Shown one piece after another: positions 20,129-28,495 of a DNA stretch of 64,000 bases. The position numbers and the translations under genes are program-made. Numbering within the stretch: the first letter of the stretch is position 1; the number at the start of each line of letters is the position of its first letter. The stretch spans positions 248,001-312,000 of the forward strand of contig NZ_RMVG01000002.1 of the NCBI RefSeq assembly GCF_003813865.1. Reading direction: 5' to 3'. This DNA is from Candidatus Pantoea deserta. GTDB lineage: Bacteria; Pseudomonadota; Gammaproteobacteria; Enterobacterales; Enterobacteriaceae. The notes under the pieces are model-generated. The model did not search any database, had not been told where the DNA came from, and saw only the letters and a program-made list of their open reading frames with translations.

Positions 20129-21514
20129 ATGCTAAAGATTTATAACACCCTGAGTCGACAGAAAGAGGAATTTAAGCCTATCCATGCTGGTGAAGTCGGC
20201 ATGTACGTGTGCGGTATCACGGTGTACGACCTTTGTCATATTGGCCACGGACGTACCTTTGTGGCCTTCGACGTGGTTTCGCGTTATCTGCGCTACAGCG
20301 GCTATCGTCTTAACTATGTGCGCAATATCACCGACATCGACGACAAAATCATTAAGCGCGCCAACGAGAACGGCGAGAGCATTGAAACGCTCACCAACCG
20401 CATGATCGGCGAAATGCACAAGGATTTCGCCGCGCTCGGCATCCTGCCGCCGGATCAGGAGCCGCGCGCCACGCGCCATATCGCGGAGATTATTGAGCTG
20501 GTGGAGCGTCTGATTGAACGCGGTCACGCCTACGTCGCCGATAACGGAGACGTGATGTTTGACGTGCCGAGCGATGCCGATTACGGCGCGCTGTCGCGTC
20601 AGGATCTGGAGCAGTTGCAGGCCGGCGCGCGCGTGGAAGTCGCCGACGTGAAGCGCAATCCCATGGACTTCGTGCTGTGGAAGATGTCAAAAGCCGACGA
20701 GCCGGCCTGGCCGTCTCCGTGGGGCAATGGCCGTCCGGGCTGGCATATCGAGTGCTCGGCGATGAACTGTAAACAGCTTGGCGCGCACTTCGATATTCAC
20801 GGCGGCGGCTCCGATCTGATGTTCCCGCACCATGAGAACGAGATCGCGCAGTCTACCTGCGCCCATGACGGCCCTTATGTAAATTACTGGATGCACTCCG
20901 GCATGGTGATGGTGGATCGCGAGAAGATGTCGAAATCGCTGGGCAACTTCTTTACCGTGCGCGACGTGCTGAAGCATTACGACGCCGAAACGGTGCGTTA
21001 CTTTCTGATGTCAGGCCACTACCGCAGCCAGCTTAACTATGGCGAAGAGAACCTGAATCAGGCGCGCGCGGCGCTGGAGCGCCTGTACACCGCGCTGCGC
21101 CACACCGATCGCGCCGTAGCGGCCGCAGGCGGCGAAGAGTTTGACGCGCGTTTTCGTGCGGCGATGGATGATGACTTCAATACGCCAGAAGCCTACTCCG
21201 TGCTGTTCGATATGGCGCGCGAGGTGAACCGCCTGAAAGGCGAGAACCGCGATGCGGCGAATGCGCTGGCGGCGAAGCTGCGCGACATCGCTAATGTGCT
21301 GGGCATTCTGCAACAGGATCCGGAACAGTTCCTGCAAAGCGGCGCGCAGAGCAACGCTGACGAAGTGGCCGAGATTGAACACTGGGTGCAGGCGCGCGCC
21401 GAGGCGCGTAAAGCGAAAAACTGGGCGCAGGCCGATGTGGCGCGCGACAAGCTGAACGAGCTGGGCGTGATCGTGGAAGACGGGCCGCAAGGCTCGACCT
21501 GGCGTCGTAAGTAA
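20129..21514 (+). CDS. cysS: CysS, cysteinyl-tRNA synthetase
   Basis: The 461-residue class I synthetase charges tRNA(Cys). Visible signatures are the HIGH-type motif CHIGHGRTF near residue 36, and the KMSKS motif in [10 protein letters not shown] near residue 270. The zinc site consists of Cys in CGITVYD, HIECSAM and HHENE. The length equals the E. coli enzyme. A stem-loop with a T-run follows the stop codon by 12 bases. Confidence 0.98.
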   Translation: MLKIYNTLSRQKEEFKPIHAGEVGMYVCGITVYDLCHIGHGRTFVAFDVVSRYLRYSGYRLNYVRNITDIDDKIIKRANENGESIETLTNRMIGEMHKDFAALGILPPDQEPRATRHIAEIIELVERLIERGHAYVADNGDVMFDVPSDADYGALSRQDLEQLQAGARVEVADVKRNPMDFVLWKMSKADEPAWPSPWGNGRPGWHIECSAMNCKQLGAHFDIHGGGSDLMFPHHENEIAQSTCAHDGPYVNYWMHSGMVMVDREKMSKSLGNFFTVRDVLKHYDAETVRYFLMSGHYRSQLNYGEENLNQARAALERLYTALRHTDRAVAAAGGEEFDARFRAAMDDDFNTPEAYSVLFDMAREVNRLKGENRDAANALAAKLRDIANVLGILQQDPEQFLQSGAQSNADEVAEIEHWVQARAEARKAKNWAQADVARDKLNELGVIVEDGPQGSTWRRK

Positions 21515-21526
21515 TATCAGAGAGGA

Positions 21527-21549
21527 GGGCGCGCAAGCGCCCTTTTTTT
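21527..21549 (+). terminator. cysS intrinsic terminator, abutting the next start codon
   Basis: The stem GGGCGC / GCGCCC around loop GCAA is followed by seven T (21543-21549). The ATG of the next gene begins at 21550, immediately after the T-run. AGAGGA at 21521-21526 lies just before the stem. Folding of the stem would bring this purine run to about seven bases from that ATG. Confidence 0.85.
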
Positions 21550-22647
21550 ATGCCGGTTGAAAAAATTGAGATTCGTGGTTTTCGCTCGGTGCGACAGCTA
21601 ACGCTGTCGCTAAAGCCGCTTAACGTTATCAGCGGGCCGAACGGCTGCGGTAAATCCAACCTCTATAAAGCGGTCAAACTGTTGCATGACGCCGCCTGCG
21701 GTCGGCTGGCGGCGGCGCTGGCGGAAGAGGGCGGGATTCAGAAAGTGATGTGGGCGGGCGGCCTGCGGCGCGGCGATCGACGCCACGACCCGAAGCGCCT
21801 GACGCTGGCGGCGCAGATGGACGATCTCGACTATCAGCTCGATATGGGGTTTCCAGAGCCGCTGGCCACCTCGCTGTTCAACCTCGATCCGCTGGTAAAA
21901 GAGGAGAGTATCTGGCTGAGCGGTCAGCGGCGCAGACCCTCCTCCTGCATTATGCAGCGGCAGAACCAGACGGCGTTTTTGCATAACGTCGAGGGTGAGC
22001 GCGTGTCCTATCCGGCGGCGCTCCATCCCGACGAGTCGCTGTTCGGCCAGCTGGGCGAGCCGCACCGCTACCCTGAGCTGTCACAGCTGCGCGAACGGCT
22101 GCGACAGTGGCGCTTTTATCATGAGTTTGCCGTCTGGCCCGGCTCGCCGATCCGCGCGCCGCAGATCGGGATACGCTCGCCGGTGCTGGCGCACGATGGC
22201 AGCAATCTCGCGGCCGCCTGGGCGACGATAGTTGAGCGCGGCCATCATGAGCTGCTGTATGCGGTGACCGCTCAGGCATTTCCCGACTGCGAGTTTCATG
22301 TTGACGTGCAGAACGGCCGCTTTCAAATGCAGATGTCGCGGCGCGGCGTGCTGCGTCCGCTCGACAGCGTAGAGTTTTCAGACGGCACGCTGCGCTTTCT
22401 CTGCCTGGTCGTGGCGCTGCTCAGCCCCAGACCGCCGCAGTTTATGGCGCTTAACGAGCCGGAGAATAGCCTGCATGACGATCTGCTGCCCGCGCTGGCG
22501 CACCTGATTGCCGAGGCGAGCCAGTTTTGTCAGCTGTGGATCACCAGCCATTCGCCGCGTCTGGCGCACCTGATTGCGCAGCATGCGCCGGTGAATCATA
22601 TTCGGCTGGAGCAGGTTGAGGGCGAGACGCGTATTGCGGAGGAGTAG
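21550..22647 (+). CDS. AAA-family ATPase (RecF/OLD-like, AAA_21 type)
   Basis: The 365-residue ATPase has an N-terminal IEIRGFRSVR strand, Walker A GPNGCGKSN (about residues 29-37), and a C-terminal Walker B-like LNEPENSLHDD. ITSHSPRLAHL follows, as in SMC/RecF/OLD-type ATPases. No separate nuclease (TOPRIM) domain or partner nuclease gene is seen. The start is fixed by the conserved N-terminal strand and abuts the cysS terminator without a conventional ribosome-binding site. Similar stand-alone ATPases are widespread; the function is unknown and may relate to DNA repair or phage defence, which is inference only. Confidence 0.8.
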   Translation: MPVEKIEIRGFRSVRQLTLSLKPLNVISGPNGCGKSNLYKAVKLLHDAACGRLAAALAEEGGIQKVMWAGGLRRGDRRHDPKRLTLAAQMDDLDYQLDMGFPEPLATSLFNLDPLVKEESIWLSGQRRRPSSCIMQRQNQTAFLHNVEGERVSYPAALHPDESLFGQLGEPHRYPELSQLRERLRQWRFYHEFAVWPGSPIRAPQIGIRSPVLAHDGSNLAAAWATIVERGHHELLYAVTAQAFPDCEFHVDVQNGRFQMQMSRRGVLRPLDSVEFSDGTLRFLCLVVALLSPRPPQFMALNEPENSLHDDLLPALAHLIAEASQFCQLWITSHSPRLAHLIAQHAPVNHIRLEQVEGETRIAEE

Positions 22648-22670
22648 GGCGCCCCGCAGGGCGCCGCGGG

Positions 22671-22883
22671 TCAGGCGGTAACGGTGACGCGCTGTCCGGC
22701 AAACTCAACGGTTTGTCCGGCCACGATTTTACAGCGCTTACGGGTTTCGACCGCGCCGTCAACGGTGACTTCACCGTCAGCAATAACGATTTTCGCCTGC
22801 GCGCCGCTCTCGACCCAGCCTTCCAGCTTCAGCAGATCGCACAGGTCGACGTGCGGGAATTTACCCAGTGAAAAGCTCGCCAT
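22671..22883 (-). CDS. ybcJ: YbcJ, S4-like RNA-binding protein
   Basis: The 70-residue protein is almost entirely an S4-like RNA-binding fold (DLLKLEGWVESGAQAKIVI, then GEVTVDGAVETRKR). It matches E. coli YbcJ in length and sequence. Its start overlaps the folD stop, as a coupled pair. An in vivo RNA target is not established. Confidence 0.93.
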   Translation of the reverse strand: MASFSLGKFPHVDLCDLLKLEGWVESGAQAKIVIADGEVTVDGAVETRKRCKIVAGQTVEFAGQRVTVTA

Positions 22884-23749
22884 TACGCTTCCTCTTTATC
22901 GTGATACGTTTCGCACGCGTGCAGCGTGTTTTCAATCAGCGTAGCAACGGTCATGGGTCCGACGCCACCCGGCACAGGGGTGATGTAAGAGGCGCGCTCG
23001 GACGCGGTGTCGAAATCGACGTCGCCTACCACTTTGCCGCTTTCCAGTCGGTTAATGCCGACATCGATCACCACCGCGCCTGGCTTGATCCAGTCTCCCG
23101 GAATAAAGCCGGCTTTGCCGACCGCTACGACCAGCAGATCGGCGTGCTCGACGTGGTGACGCAGATCTTTGGTGAAGCGGTGGGTTACGGTGGTGGTGCA
23201 GCCCGCCAGCAGCAGCTCCATGCTCATCGGACGGCCAACGATATTGGATGCGCCGACCACTACCGCGTTGAGACCGTAAGTGTCGATATTGTAGCGCTCC
23301 AGCAGCGTTACGATGCCGCGCGGCGTGCACGGGCGTAGCGTGGGCGCGCGCTGGCAGAGACGACCAACGTTGTAAGGATGGAAACCGTCGACGTCTTTGT
23401 CAGGGGTGATGCGTTCCAGCACTTTGACGTTATCGATACCGGCCGGTAGCGGCAGCTGTACCAGGATGCCGTCGATTTCATGGTCTTCATTCAGATCGTC
23501 GATCAGCTGTAACAGGTCTGCTTCGCTGGTGGTGGCGGGCAGATCGTACGAGCGGGAGACAAAGCCCACTTCTTCACAGGCGCGGCGTTTACTGCCTACG
23601 TAAATTTGCGATGCCGGGTTTTCGCCTACCAGAACGACTGCCAGACCAGGGGCGCGTTTACCGGCTGCCAGACGCTGCTTTACTTTTTCCGCAACCTCAA
23701 GGCGCACCTGCTGCGCAATCGTTTTACCGTCAATAATTTTTGCTGCCAT
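22883..23749 (-). CDS. folD: FolD, methylene-THF dehydrogenase / methenyl-THF cyclohydrolase
   Basis: FolD interconverts 5,10-methylene- and 10-formyl-tetrahydrofolate with NADP. The 288-residue protein carries the active-site [14 protein letters not shown] region with its catalytic Lys. VQLPLP and the Rossmann motif [12 protein letters not shown] also occur. ATG 23749 gives the E. coli length and N-terminus MAAKIIDG; upstream in-frame codons are unrelated. It forms an operon with ybcJ. Confidence 0.97.
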   Translation of the reverse strand: MAAKIIDGKTIAQQVRLEVAEKVKQRLAAGKRAPGLAVVLVGENPASQIYVGSKRRACEEVGFVSRSYDLPATTSEADLLQLIDDLNEDHEIDGILVQLPLPAGIDNVKVLERITPDKDVDGFHPYNVGRLCQRAPTLRPCTPRGIVTLLERYNIDTYGLNAVVVGASNIVGRPMSMELLLAGCTTTVTHRFTKDLRHHVEHADLLVVAVGKAGFIPGDWIKPGAVVIDVGINRLESGKVVGDVDFDTASERASYITPVPGGVGPMTVATLIENTLHACETYHDKEEA

Positions 23750-23887
23750 CAGAGAGGAAATCCACTGTGTTGTGTTAAATCGGGGAAAGGCGCCTATTCT
23801 GTCAGAAGCGTGACGTGCTGTCAGGTTTTGAATCGCCGCTGGTTGTCTGATTCTTCGGCATACGCGTCGCACAAACGGCCAAAACCG

Positions 23888-23915
23888 TTGACTCGTTGAG
23901 GTCTCGCCGTATAAT
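23888..23915 (+). promoter_or_regulatory. tRNA-Arg (argU) promoter
   Basis: The -35 box TTGACT (23888-23893) and perfect -10 box TATAAT (23910-23915) are 16 bases apart. A GC-rich discriminator precedes the tRNA, which starts 16 bases further on. This is a strong stable-RNA type promoter. Confidence 0.85.
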
Positions 23916-23930
23916 CCTCGCCATCCCCGT

Positions 23931-24007
23931 GCGCCCTTAGCTCAGCTGGATAGAGCACCGGCCTTCTAAGCCGTAGGTCACAGGTTCGAATCCTGTAGGG
24001 CGTGCCA
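23931..24007 (+). tRNA. argU: tRNA-Arg(UCU), argU
   Basis: The 77-base sequence folds as a tRNA: acceptor GCGCCCT pairs with AGGGCGT, allowing one wobble pair. The D-arm is TTAGCTCAGCTGGATAGAGC, the anticodon loop is CTTCTAA with anticodon TCT, the T-loop is GGTTCGAATCC, and the 3' CCA is encoded. It corresponds to E. coli argU, which reads the rare AGA codon and is the attachment site of prophage DLP12. A recombinase remnant lies directly downstream. Confidence 0.98.
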
Positions 24008-24022
24008 TTTAAAATCAATAAG

Positions 24023-24262
24023 TTACTTGCTCCCTCCTGCTTTCAAATTTTCCCCATGAGACAGATTGGGGACGCGAATACCAAAAATTGCATCAATATG
24101 TCTCGCATGCTCCGTAACATGGCTGGGCGCCAGGTGCGCATACCGCTGTACCATTTCGATGCTTTCCCATCCGCCTATTTCCTGCAATGCAGACAGCGGA
24201 ACGCCAGACTGAATCAGCAGGCTCGCCCACGTATGCTTCAGGTCGTGAAAACAGACATCCAG
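24023..24262 (-). pseudogene. C-terminal remnant of a tyrosine recombinase (phage-type integrase)
   Basis: Reading the reverse strand from about 24262 to the stop at 24023-24025 gives the C-terminal ~80 residues of a phage-type tyrosine recombinase. The HxxR-box region reads [11 protein letters not shown] (Lys where Arg is usual). [10 protein letters not shown] and the nucleophile Tyr in VQRYAHLAP follow. Homology stops near 24262 and the frame closes at about 24302, so the N-terminal ~75% is missing. Its place just 3' of tRNA-Arg, pointing toward it, is how an element integrated at argU would carry its integrase. I found no second copy of the tRNA 3' end to mark the far boundary. Confidence 0.85.
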
Positions 24263-24455
24263 AATTGAAACTGAGCGCTCGCCTGATAAATTCTGCCAGA
24301 CTCAAAGACCCACATAAGCTCTCAAAGAGCGCCGGGGTGTACTTGCTTGTTCCTGATATGACCTTTAGCCATGCGGGGAAGCTCATGTCGGCCGTCCGCT
24401 TTATGCCATCAACGCACGGCCGGGCGGACATAATGAAGCCGGTTTTCATATACAC
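24263..24455 (-). other. Unidentified coding-like fragment joined to the integrase remnant
   Basis: An open frame starting with ATG at 24455 (MYMKTGFIMSARPCVDGIKR...) reads about 64 residues before running out of frame into the integrase remnant. The segment PAWLKVISGTSKYTPALFES looks protein-like, but I do not recognise it. The junction near 24262 probably marks a deletion that fused two pieces of a former island. It may be a decayed gene or chance; confidence is low. Confidence 0.3.
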
Positions 24456-24495
24456 TTTCGGGGATGATTATCGTCCTGCATATAAGGAGAATGAT

Positions 24496-24939
24496 ATGTC
24501 AGTTTCTGCACGTAATCAGCTGCACGGAAAGGTTTCTGCAATTCACCCCGGGTCCATTAATGATGAAATTGAGATTGCCCTTGATAAAGGGGGGCGACTG
24601 GTCTCTGTGGTGACCAGTAGCAGCAGGCTCAGGCTGGGTCTGGAGAAAGGGAAAGAAGTAATAGCACTTGTCAAAGCCCCCTGGATTATTCTTGCTTCTG
24701 AGGATAACGGCATGTTGTTTTCAGCCCGTAATCAGTATCCAGGTCAGGTCACCTCGCTTGAAAAGGGTGCGGTTAACGCCACTATTCACATTCTGACAGA
24801 TGAAGGTTCGAACCTGACTGCTGTAATTACAAACGAAAGCATGGCAGAGATGGATATTAGTGAGGGAAAAAGAGTTGTTGCCCTGATTAAAGCGTCTTCT
24901 GTATTGCTTGCAGTAAAACAGCCGGGCACATCAGCATAA
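24496..24939 (+). CDS. Tandem Mop-domain molybdate/tungstate-binding protein
   Basis: The 147-residue protein consists of two Mop/TOBE domains of about 70 residues each, both beginning with SARNQ (residues 4 and ~76). The repeat elements SARNQLHGKV and SARNQYPGQV, and VIALVKAPWIILA and VVALIKASSVLLA, show the internal duplication. Proteins of this kind (molbindins) bind molybdate or tungstate oxyanions in the cytoplasm and buffer them. The start is the ATG after AAGGAGAATGAT. The neighbours are the integrase scar and an oppositely oriented DUF1543 gene; no modABC or cofactor-synthesis gene is near. Confidence 0.88.
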   Translation: MSVSARNQLHGKVSAIHPGSINDEIEIALDKGGRLVSVVTSSSRLRLGLEKGKEVIALVKAPWIILASEDNGMLFSARNQYPGQVTSLEKGAVNATIHILTDEGSNLTAVITNESMAEMDISEGKRVVALIKASSVLLAVKQPGTSA

Positions 24940-25164
24940 GTTTTTTCTGCACAGGACGGCGTCTGATTTGCGCCGCTGTTATGAATGCTATCCTCGTTGT
25001 GAAGAGACAGGCTTCCTTTTTGAACGGTACGCCTGGCTATATAAAAGCGTTTTGCTAATCGGTTAATCCCTCTCCTCAGACCCGGCAGAGCAGCAGAACC
25101 GCGGCATAAAGAAAGCCGCAACCTTTCCATGTTGTTATATAGAACCGGGCGGCCGCCGGTTATC

Positions 25165-25668
25165 TTACTGACCGATAGGTTGATAGCCCTGCCATTCAGG
25201 CTTAAAAGGCGTGCCGTTTTCTGCGAGGGTGAGATGAATATATTTATCTGCCACCTTCTCCAGCAAAATGCAGTCATCCACATCTTTAAGGTTATCTTTA
25301 TGCTGATGGAGCGCGCCGTTGAGCAGCGTTGCCAGACCTTTCTTTTTAGCTTCTTTGCTGTTTTCCGCCACAAACAGGTCAAAGGCGTGTAGCTCTGCCA
25401 GAGACGAAGGATGATAGGCACCGGCGTTAACGAACCACAGCCGTTTGCTGTTTTCAGACGGCATATCCGCCAGAGTCACGGCATAACCATCGGCCCAGGT
25501 AACTCGCGCATAGCCATCAATGTGTAATTTGTCAGCATCGCCAAACCAGGCTTCACGCAGCGCCGGCCAGGCGTCCTCCGGCTTTTCTGCCGCCACGAAC
25601 TGCACATCATGCACTTCAATATTGGATCGGCCGGCATTGCCGCCGATGTAAAACATAAACAGATTCAC
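25165..25668 (-). CDS. DUF1543-family protein
   Basis: The 167-residue protein starts MNLFMFYIGGNAGRSNIEVHD, the typical start of DUF1543 proteins, and has a second similar segment further on (LWFVNAGAY). It has no transmembrane segment or signal peptide. The family has no established function. It lies 22 bases downstream of the LysE-type exporter gene and could be the last gene of that operon. A palindrome with arms AACCGG and CCGGTT follows its stop at 25143-25161. Confidence 0.75.
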   Translation of the reverse strand: MNLFMFYIGGNAGRSNIEVHDVQFVAAEKPEDAWPALREAWFGDADKLHIDGYARVTWADGYAVTLADMPSENSKRLWFVNAGAYHPSSLAELHAFDLFVAENSKEAKKKGLATLLNGALHQHKDNLKDVDDCILLEKVADKYIHLTLAENGTPFKPEWQGYQPIGQ

Positions 25669-25690
25669 GCTTTTCTCCTTTTGCTACGCG

Positions 25691-26320
25691 TCAGGCATAG
25701 CAGGTAAAAATTTCATTAGCGTTATATACGATACCACATAGCGAAACAGCAAGCAGGAACAGAGAAGAGATCAGCTCGATACGCCCGCCATGCCGCTCCG
25801 GCACCCAGCGCCTTATCATCAGGATATAAAACGATAAAACGGTAAAGTCGAAAAAAATCCATACCAGAGAAAGCGTCATAATGCTGGTGGTAAAGTCCTG
25901 CGTGACCGCGATGAACTGCGGAAAAAAAGCGACAAAGAAAAGAATATCTTTGGGGTTAGAAATTCCCGTTAAAAACCCCCGGACAAAGCCACCCGACTCA
26001 CGTAACGGCGTCGTTTCTTTAGCAGATGACTTCTCAAAAACGGCCCTGATGCTGGCAACCGCTCCCCAGCCGATATACAGCGAGCCTGCCGTTCCCAGCA
26101 GATAAAGAAACAGCGGGGAAAGAGAAATGACGCCAGCCAGCATCAGCGCGGCAAGCATAATCAGCACCAGCGATGCGCCGTTTGTGCCCGTGACCGTGGC
26201 AAACGCCTTGCGACTGCCGTAACGTGCCGCCGTGCCGGTCACCAGCGCCACCACCGGGCCTGGAGTGAGCAGCAGCATTAATACCGCCAGGATATAAGCG
26301 ATCAGCAGGGTCAGGTTCAT
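25691..26320 (-). CDS. LysE/RhtB-family exporter
   Basis: The 209-residue membrane protein has about six hydrophobic segments and the family start LLTPGPVVALVTGTAARYGSRKAF. GISNPKDILFFVAFFPQF follows in the middle. LysE/RhtB proteins export amino acids and related compounds using the proton gradient. Its ATG overlaps the stop of the YqcI/YcgG gene (ATGA), which indicates translational coupling, so the substrate may be the product of that enzyme. Confidence 0.88.
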   Translation of the reverse strand: MNLTLLIAYILAVLMLLLTPGPVVALVTGTAARYGSRKAFATVTGTNGASLVLIMLAALMLAGVISLSPLFLYLLGTAGSLYIGWGAVASIRAVFEKSSAKETTPLRESGGFVRGFLTGISNPKDILFFVAFFPQFIAVTQDFTTSIMTLSLVWIFFDFTVLSFYILMIRRWVPERHGGRIELISSLFLLAVSLCGIVYNANEIFTCYA

Positions 26321-27102
26321 TGTTCAGGTTTATCTTTTCGTATATGCAGAGGACAGCGCGCGAGATTCAGAGCGCCGGGTTCGTCAAGCTGATACTGTTT
26401 CCATTCCAGGCTGTTCTCATCCCCGTAAAAACCAAGTTCAGACGGAACGTAGCCGTTGTTGTAGTTACAGACGCGGTGGCGTATTTTTTCCCTTATCTTA
26501 ATCCCTTTGGGATCGCGCTGACTGGCCAGAATGTCAAAGTGTGGACGGGGATTGATGATGAGTACCGCTCGCTTGCCCAGATTACGGCTTCGCAGCCGTG
26601 AATGTCCCGGACAGCTTATATTGACGAACAGCTCCACACCGCCGAAGCAGAACGACCAGGCACTGTCCTGCGGATTTTCAGGAATATGTTCAGGCCAGGA
26701 GTGAGTGTCGTTATCATGCAAAAACTGTAGCTGCTGCCAGGCGAACTGCTGCGCTTCGGCGAGCGTGTGCAGACCTGAGCGTTCGAATATCAGTATCAGC
26801 GGACTGTAAAGCCGGGCTTCTTCCGGCAGCGTTTTCGTGCGGTGAACAAATTGCTGCATCACCGCCAGAAGATCCTTTTCAGTCGCTTGCTGGCTAATCA
26901 GGCCAAACAGCAGCGTTTCAGACTTCCACGCATGACGGGCAAACAGGCAGGGAAATTCCCGGTCGGCAAGCCGAAAAGCGATATCGCGAAAACCCTCTGT
27001 TTTCCAGTCGTGCATCAGGCAATGGCTGTCGGCATCCCGGCTGAGCATCATCAGGTCAGCCTGCCTGATGATTGTTCCTGTTTTAAACAACACGTCATCC
27101 AC
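26317..27102 (-). CDS. YqcI/YcgG-family protein (GntA-like heme N-hydroxylase family)
   Basis: The 261-residue protein shows the family signature around residue 50 (FPCLFARHAWKSETLLFG). The conserved NISCPGHSRLRSRNLG comes later, followed by ILINPR-like and REKIRHRVCNYNNGY stretches. The family includes GntA, a heme-dependent enzyme that N-hydroxylates a guanidine group in guanitoxin biosynthesis; whether this member has that activity is unknown. It is the first gene of an operon with the LysE-type exporter, and a GcvA-like LysR gene is divergent 102 bases away. This suggests regulated modification and export of a small nitrogenous compound (inference). Confidence 0.75.
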   Translation of the reverse strand: MDDVLFKTGTIIRQADLMMLSRDADSHCLMHDWKTEGFRDIAFRLADREFPCLFARHAWKSETLLFGLISQQATEKDLLAVMQQFVHRTKTLPEEARLYSPLILIFERSGLHTLAEAQQFAWQQLQFLHDNDTHSWPEHIPENPQDSAWSFCFGGVELFVNISCPGHSRLRSRNLGKRAVLIINPRPHFDILASQRDPKGIKIREKIRHRVCNYNNGYVPSELGFYGDENSLEWKQYQLDEPGALNLARCPLHIRKDKPEQ

Positions 27103-27204
27103 TGTTAACCCTCCGGCAATCCATTTCGTCGCGCCAGATTATTGCCTCACTGAAGAGGGTTGAAAAACGGATAAAACTCTCGCTTAATGTGACTTAAACT
27201 CACA

Positions 27205-28158
27205 ATGAAGAACGCCATGCCCTTACCACCTCTTTATGCTCTGCGCGCCTTTGAAGCCGCCGCACGCCTCGGCTCTTTCAGCAAGGCCGCAGAATTACTC
27301 AATATCACGCCTGGAGCGGTGAGCAGGCATATACGTACCCTTGAGGCCTGGTTTGATTGCGAGCTTTTTACAAGGAACGGGCCCAGGGTAAAGGTGAGTG
27401 AAGCCGGGCGGCTTCTTGCCAGTCAGCTGACAGAAGGTTTTCTGAACATCGAACGGGCCTGTCACGCTTTCAGAAGCAACCGCCAGCTTTTACGACTTAA
27501 GGCGCCTTCAACGCTTACCATGCGCTGGCTGCTTGACGTGCTTAATGCTTTTCGGGAAAACCACGTCACCCCTCGTACCGAAATCACCAGCGTGTGGATG
27601 GACACGGACAGCGTGGACTTTATAAGCGAGCCATATGACTGCGCCATTCTGCTCGGTAACGGAAACTTTGGTGACGCGACCGAAAGCAGAGCGCTCTTTG
27701 ATGAATGGCTGATCCCGGTCTGCTCGCCGGCAATGCTGGATAAAGCACGGCACCAGCTCCCGGAGTGTGAGTTGATTCACCCATCGCCCGACCGGCGCGA
27801 CTGGCGCAGATGGCTGAGAGGGACAGGGCGCTTTCCCGGACTGAATCTGACCGGGGGCAAGGTGTTTGACACGCTTGAACAGGGAAATCTGGCCGCCCTG
27901 AGTGGTCACGGCGTATCGGTAGGCGATCTTCTGCTGAGTCTGGACGCCATTAACGGCGGGCTTCTTTCTCTTCCGTTTAATGAGGCGGTGGCCACCGGGG
28001 ATGCTTACTATCTTGTCTGGCCACGAGACTCAGTAAAAAAGAGCAATATTGAGCTACTGCTCAGCTGGTTAAGGCTTCATGTCAGGGCCTTGCCTGAGGG
28101 CGACCTTATTTTCATTAAAAGGGAAGAAATGCCCCTGAAACCTGTAGACAGAAGTTAA
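27205..28158 (+). CDS. LysR-type regulator, GcvA-like
   Basis: The 317-residue protein begins MKNAMPLPPLYALRAFEAAA, typical of the GcvA/AmpR branch. The helix-turn-helix contains GSFSKAAELLNITPGAVSRHI, and an effector-binding domain follows. It is divergent from the YqcI/YcgG-LysE operon, which it probably controls. A weak stem-loop with Ts (AAGCC-TGTA-GGCTT then TTCT) covers its stop at about 28157-28173. Confidence 0.86.
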   Translation: MKNAMPLPPLYALRAFEAAARLGSFSKAAELLNITPGAVSRHIRTLEAWFDCELFTRNGPRVKVSEAGRLLASQLTEGFLNIERACHAFRSNRQLLRLKAPSTLTMRWLLDVLNAFRENHVTPRTEITSVWMDTDSVDFISEPYDCAILLGNGNFGDATESRALFDEWLIPVCSPAMLDKARHQLPECELIHPSPDRRDWRRWLRGTGRFPGLNLTGGKVFDTLEQGNLAALSGHGVSVGDLLLSLDAINGGLLSLPFNEAVATGDAYYLVWPRDSVKKSNIELLLSWLRLHVRALPEGDLIFIKREEMPLKPVDRS

Positions 28159-28495
28159 GCCTGTAGGCTTTTCTCAGAACCAAAATAATAATGTTGTTAA
28201 GTAGGGGGCCGGCGCTGTCGAGCCCTTTTTTCCAGCCGAAGGGTTATCTTTCTGGCGAGGGCTGGTTGCTAAATCCTGACTGCTGGACAACGGCGGATAA
28301 CAGCCACAGCCTGGATCTGTCCTCCGGCTCCCGCTTGTCAGGTGTCTTATGTGGCCCGACGGATATCGGACCACATATACTCAGGTTATACAGCCTTTGA
28401 CGGCTGAGGTTACCGCTTCCGTCTGCCGCCGTTCCCCCTTAAGGCTCGCCGTTAAGGCGGCAAACCGGTTACGCGCGCTCCGGCGTTTTAATGGT
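28159..28495. other. Intergenic region with an imperfect 11-bp dyad
   Basis: No gene is supported in these 337 bases between convergent genes. An inverted repeat ATGTGGCCCGA ... TCGGACCACAT (one mismatch, loop CGGATA) lies at about 28349-28376. GC-rich stems near 28440 (GCCG-CCTTAA-CGGC on the reverse strand) could end the phospho-lyase transcript. There is no good T-run. Confidence 0.4.
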
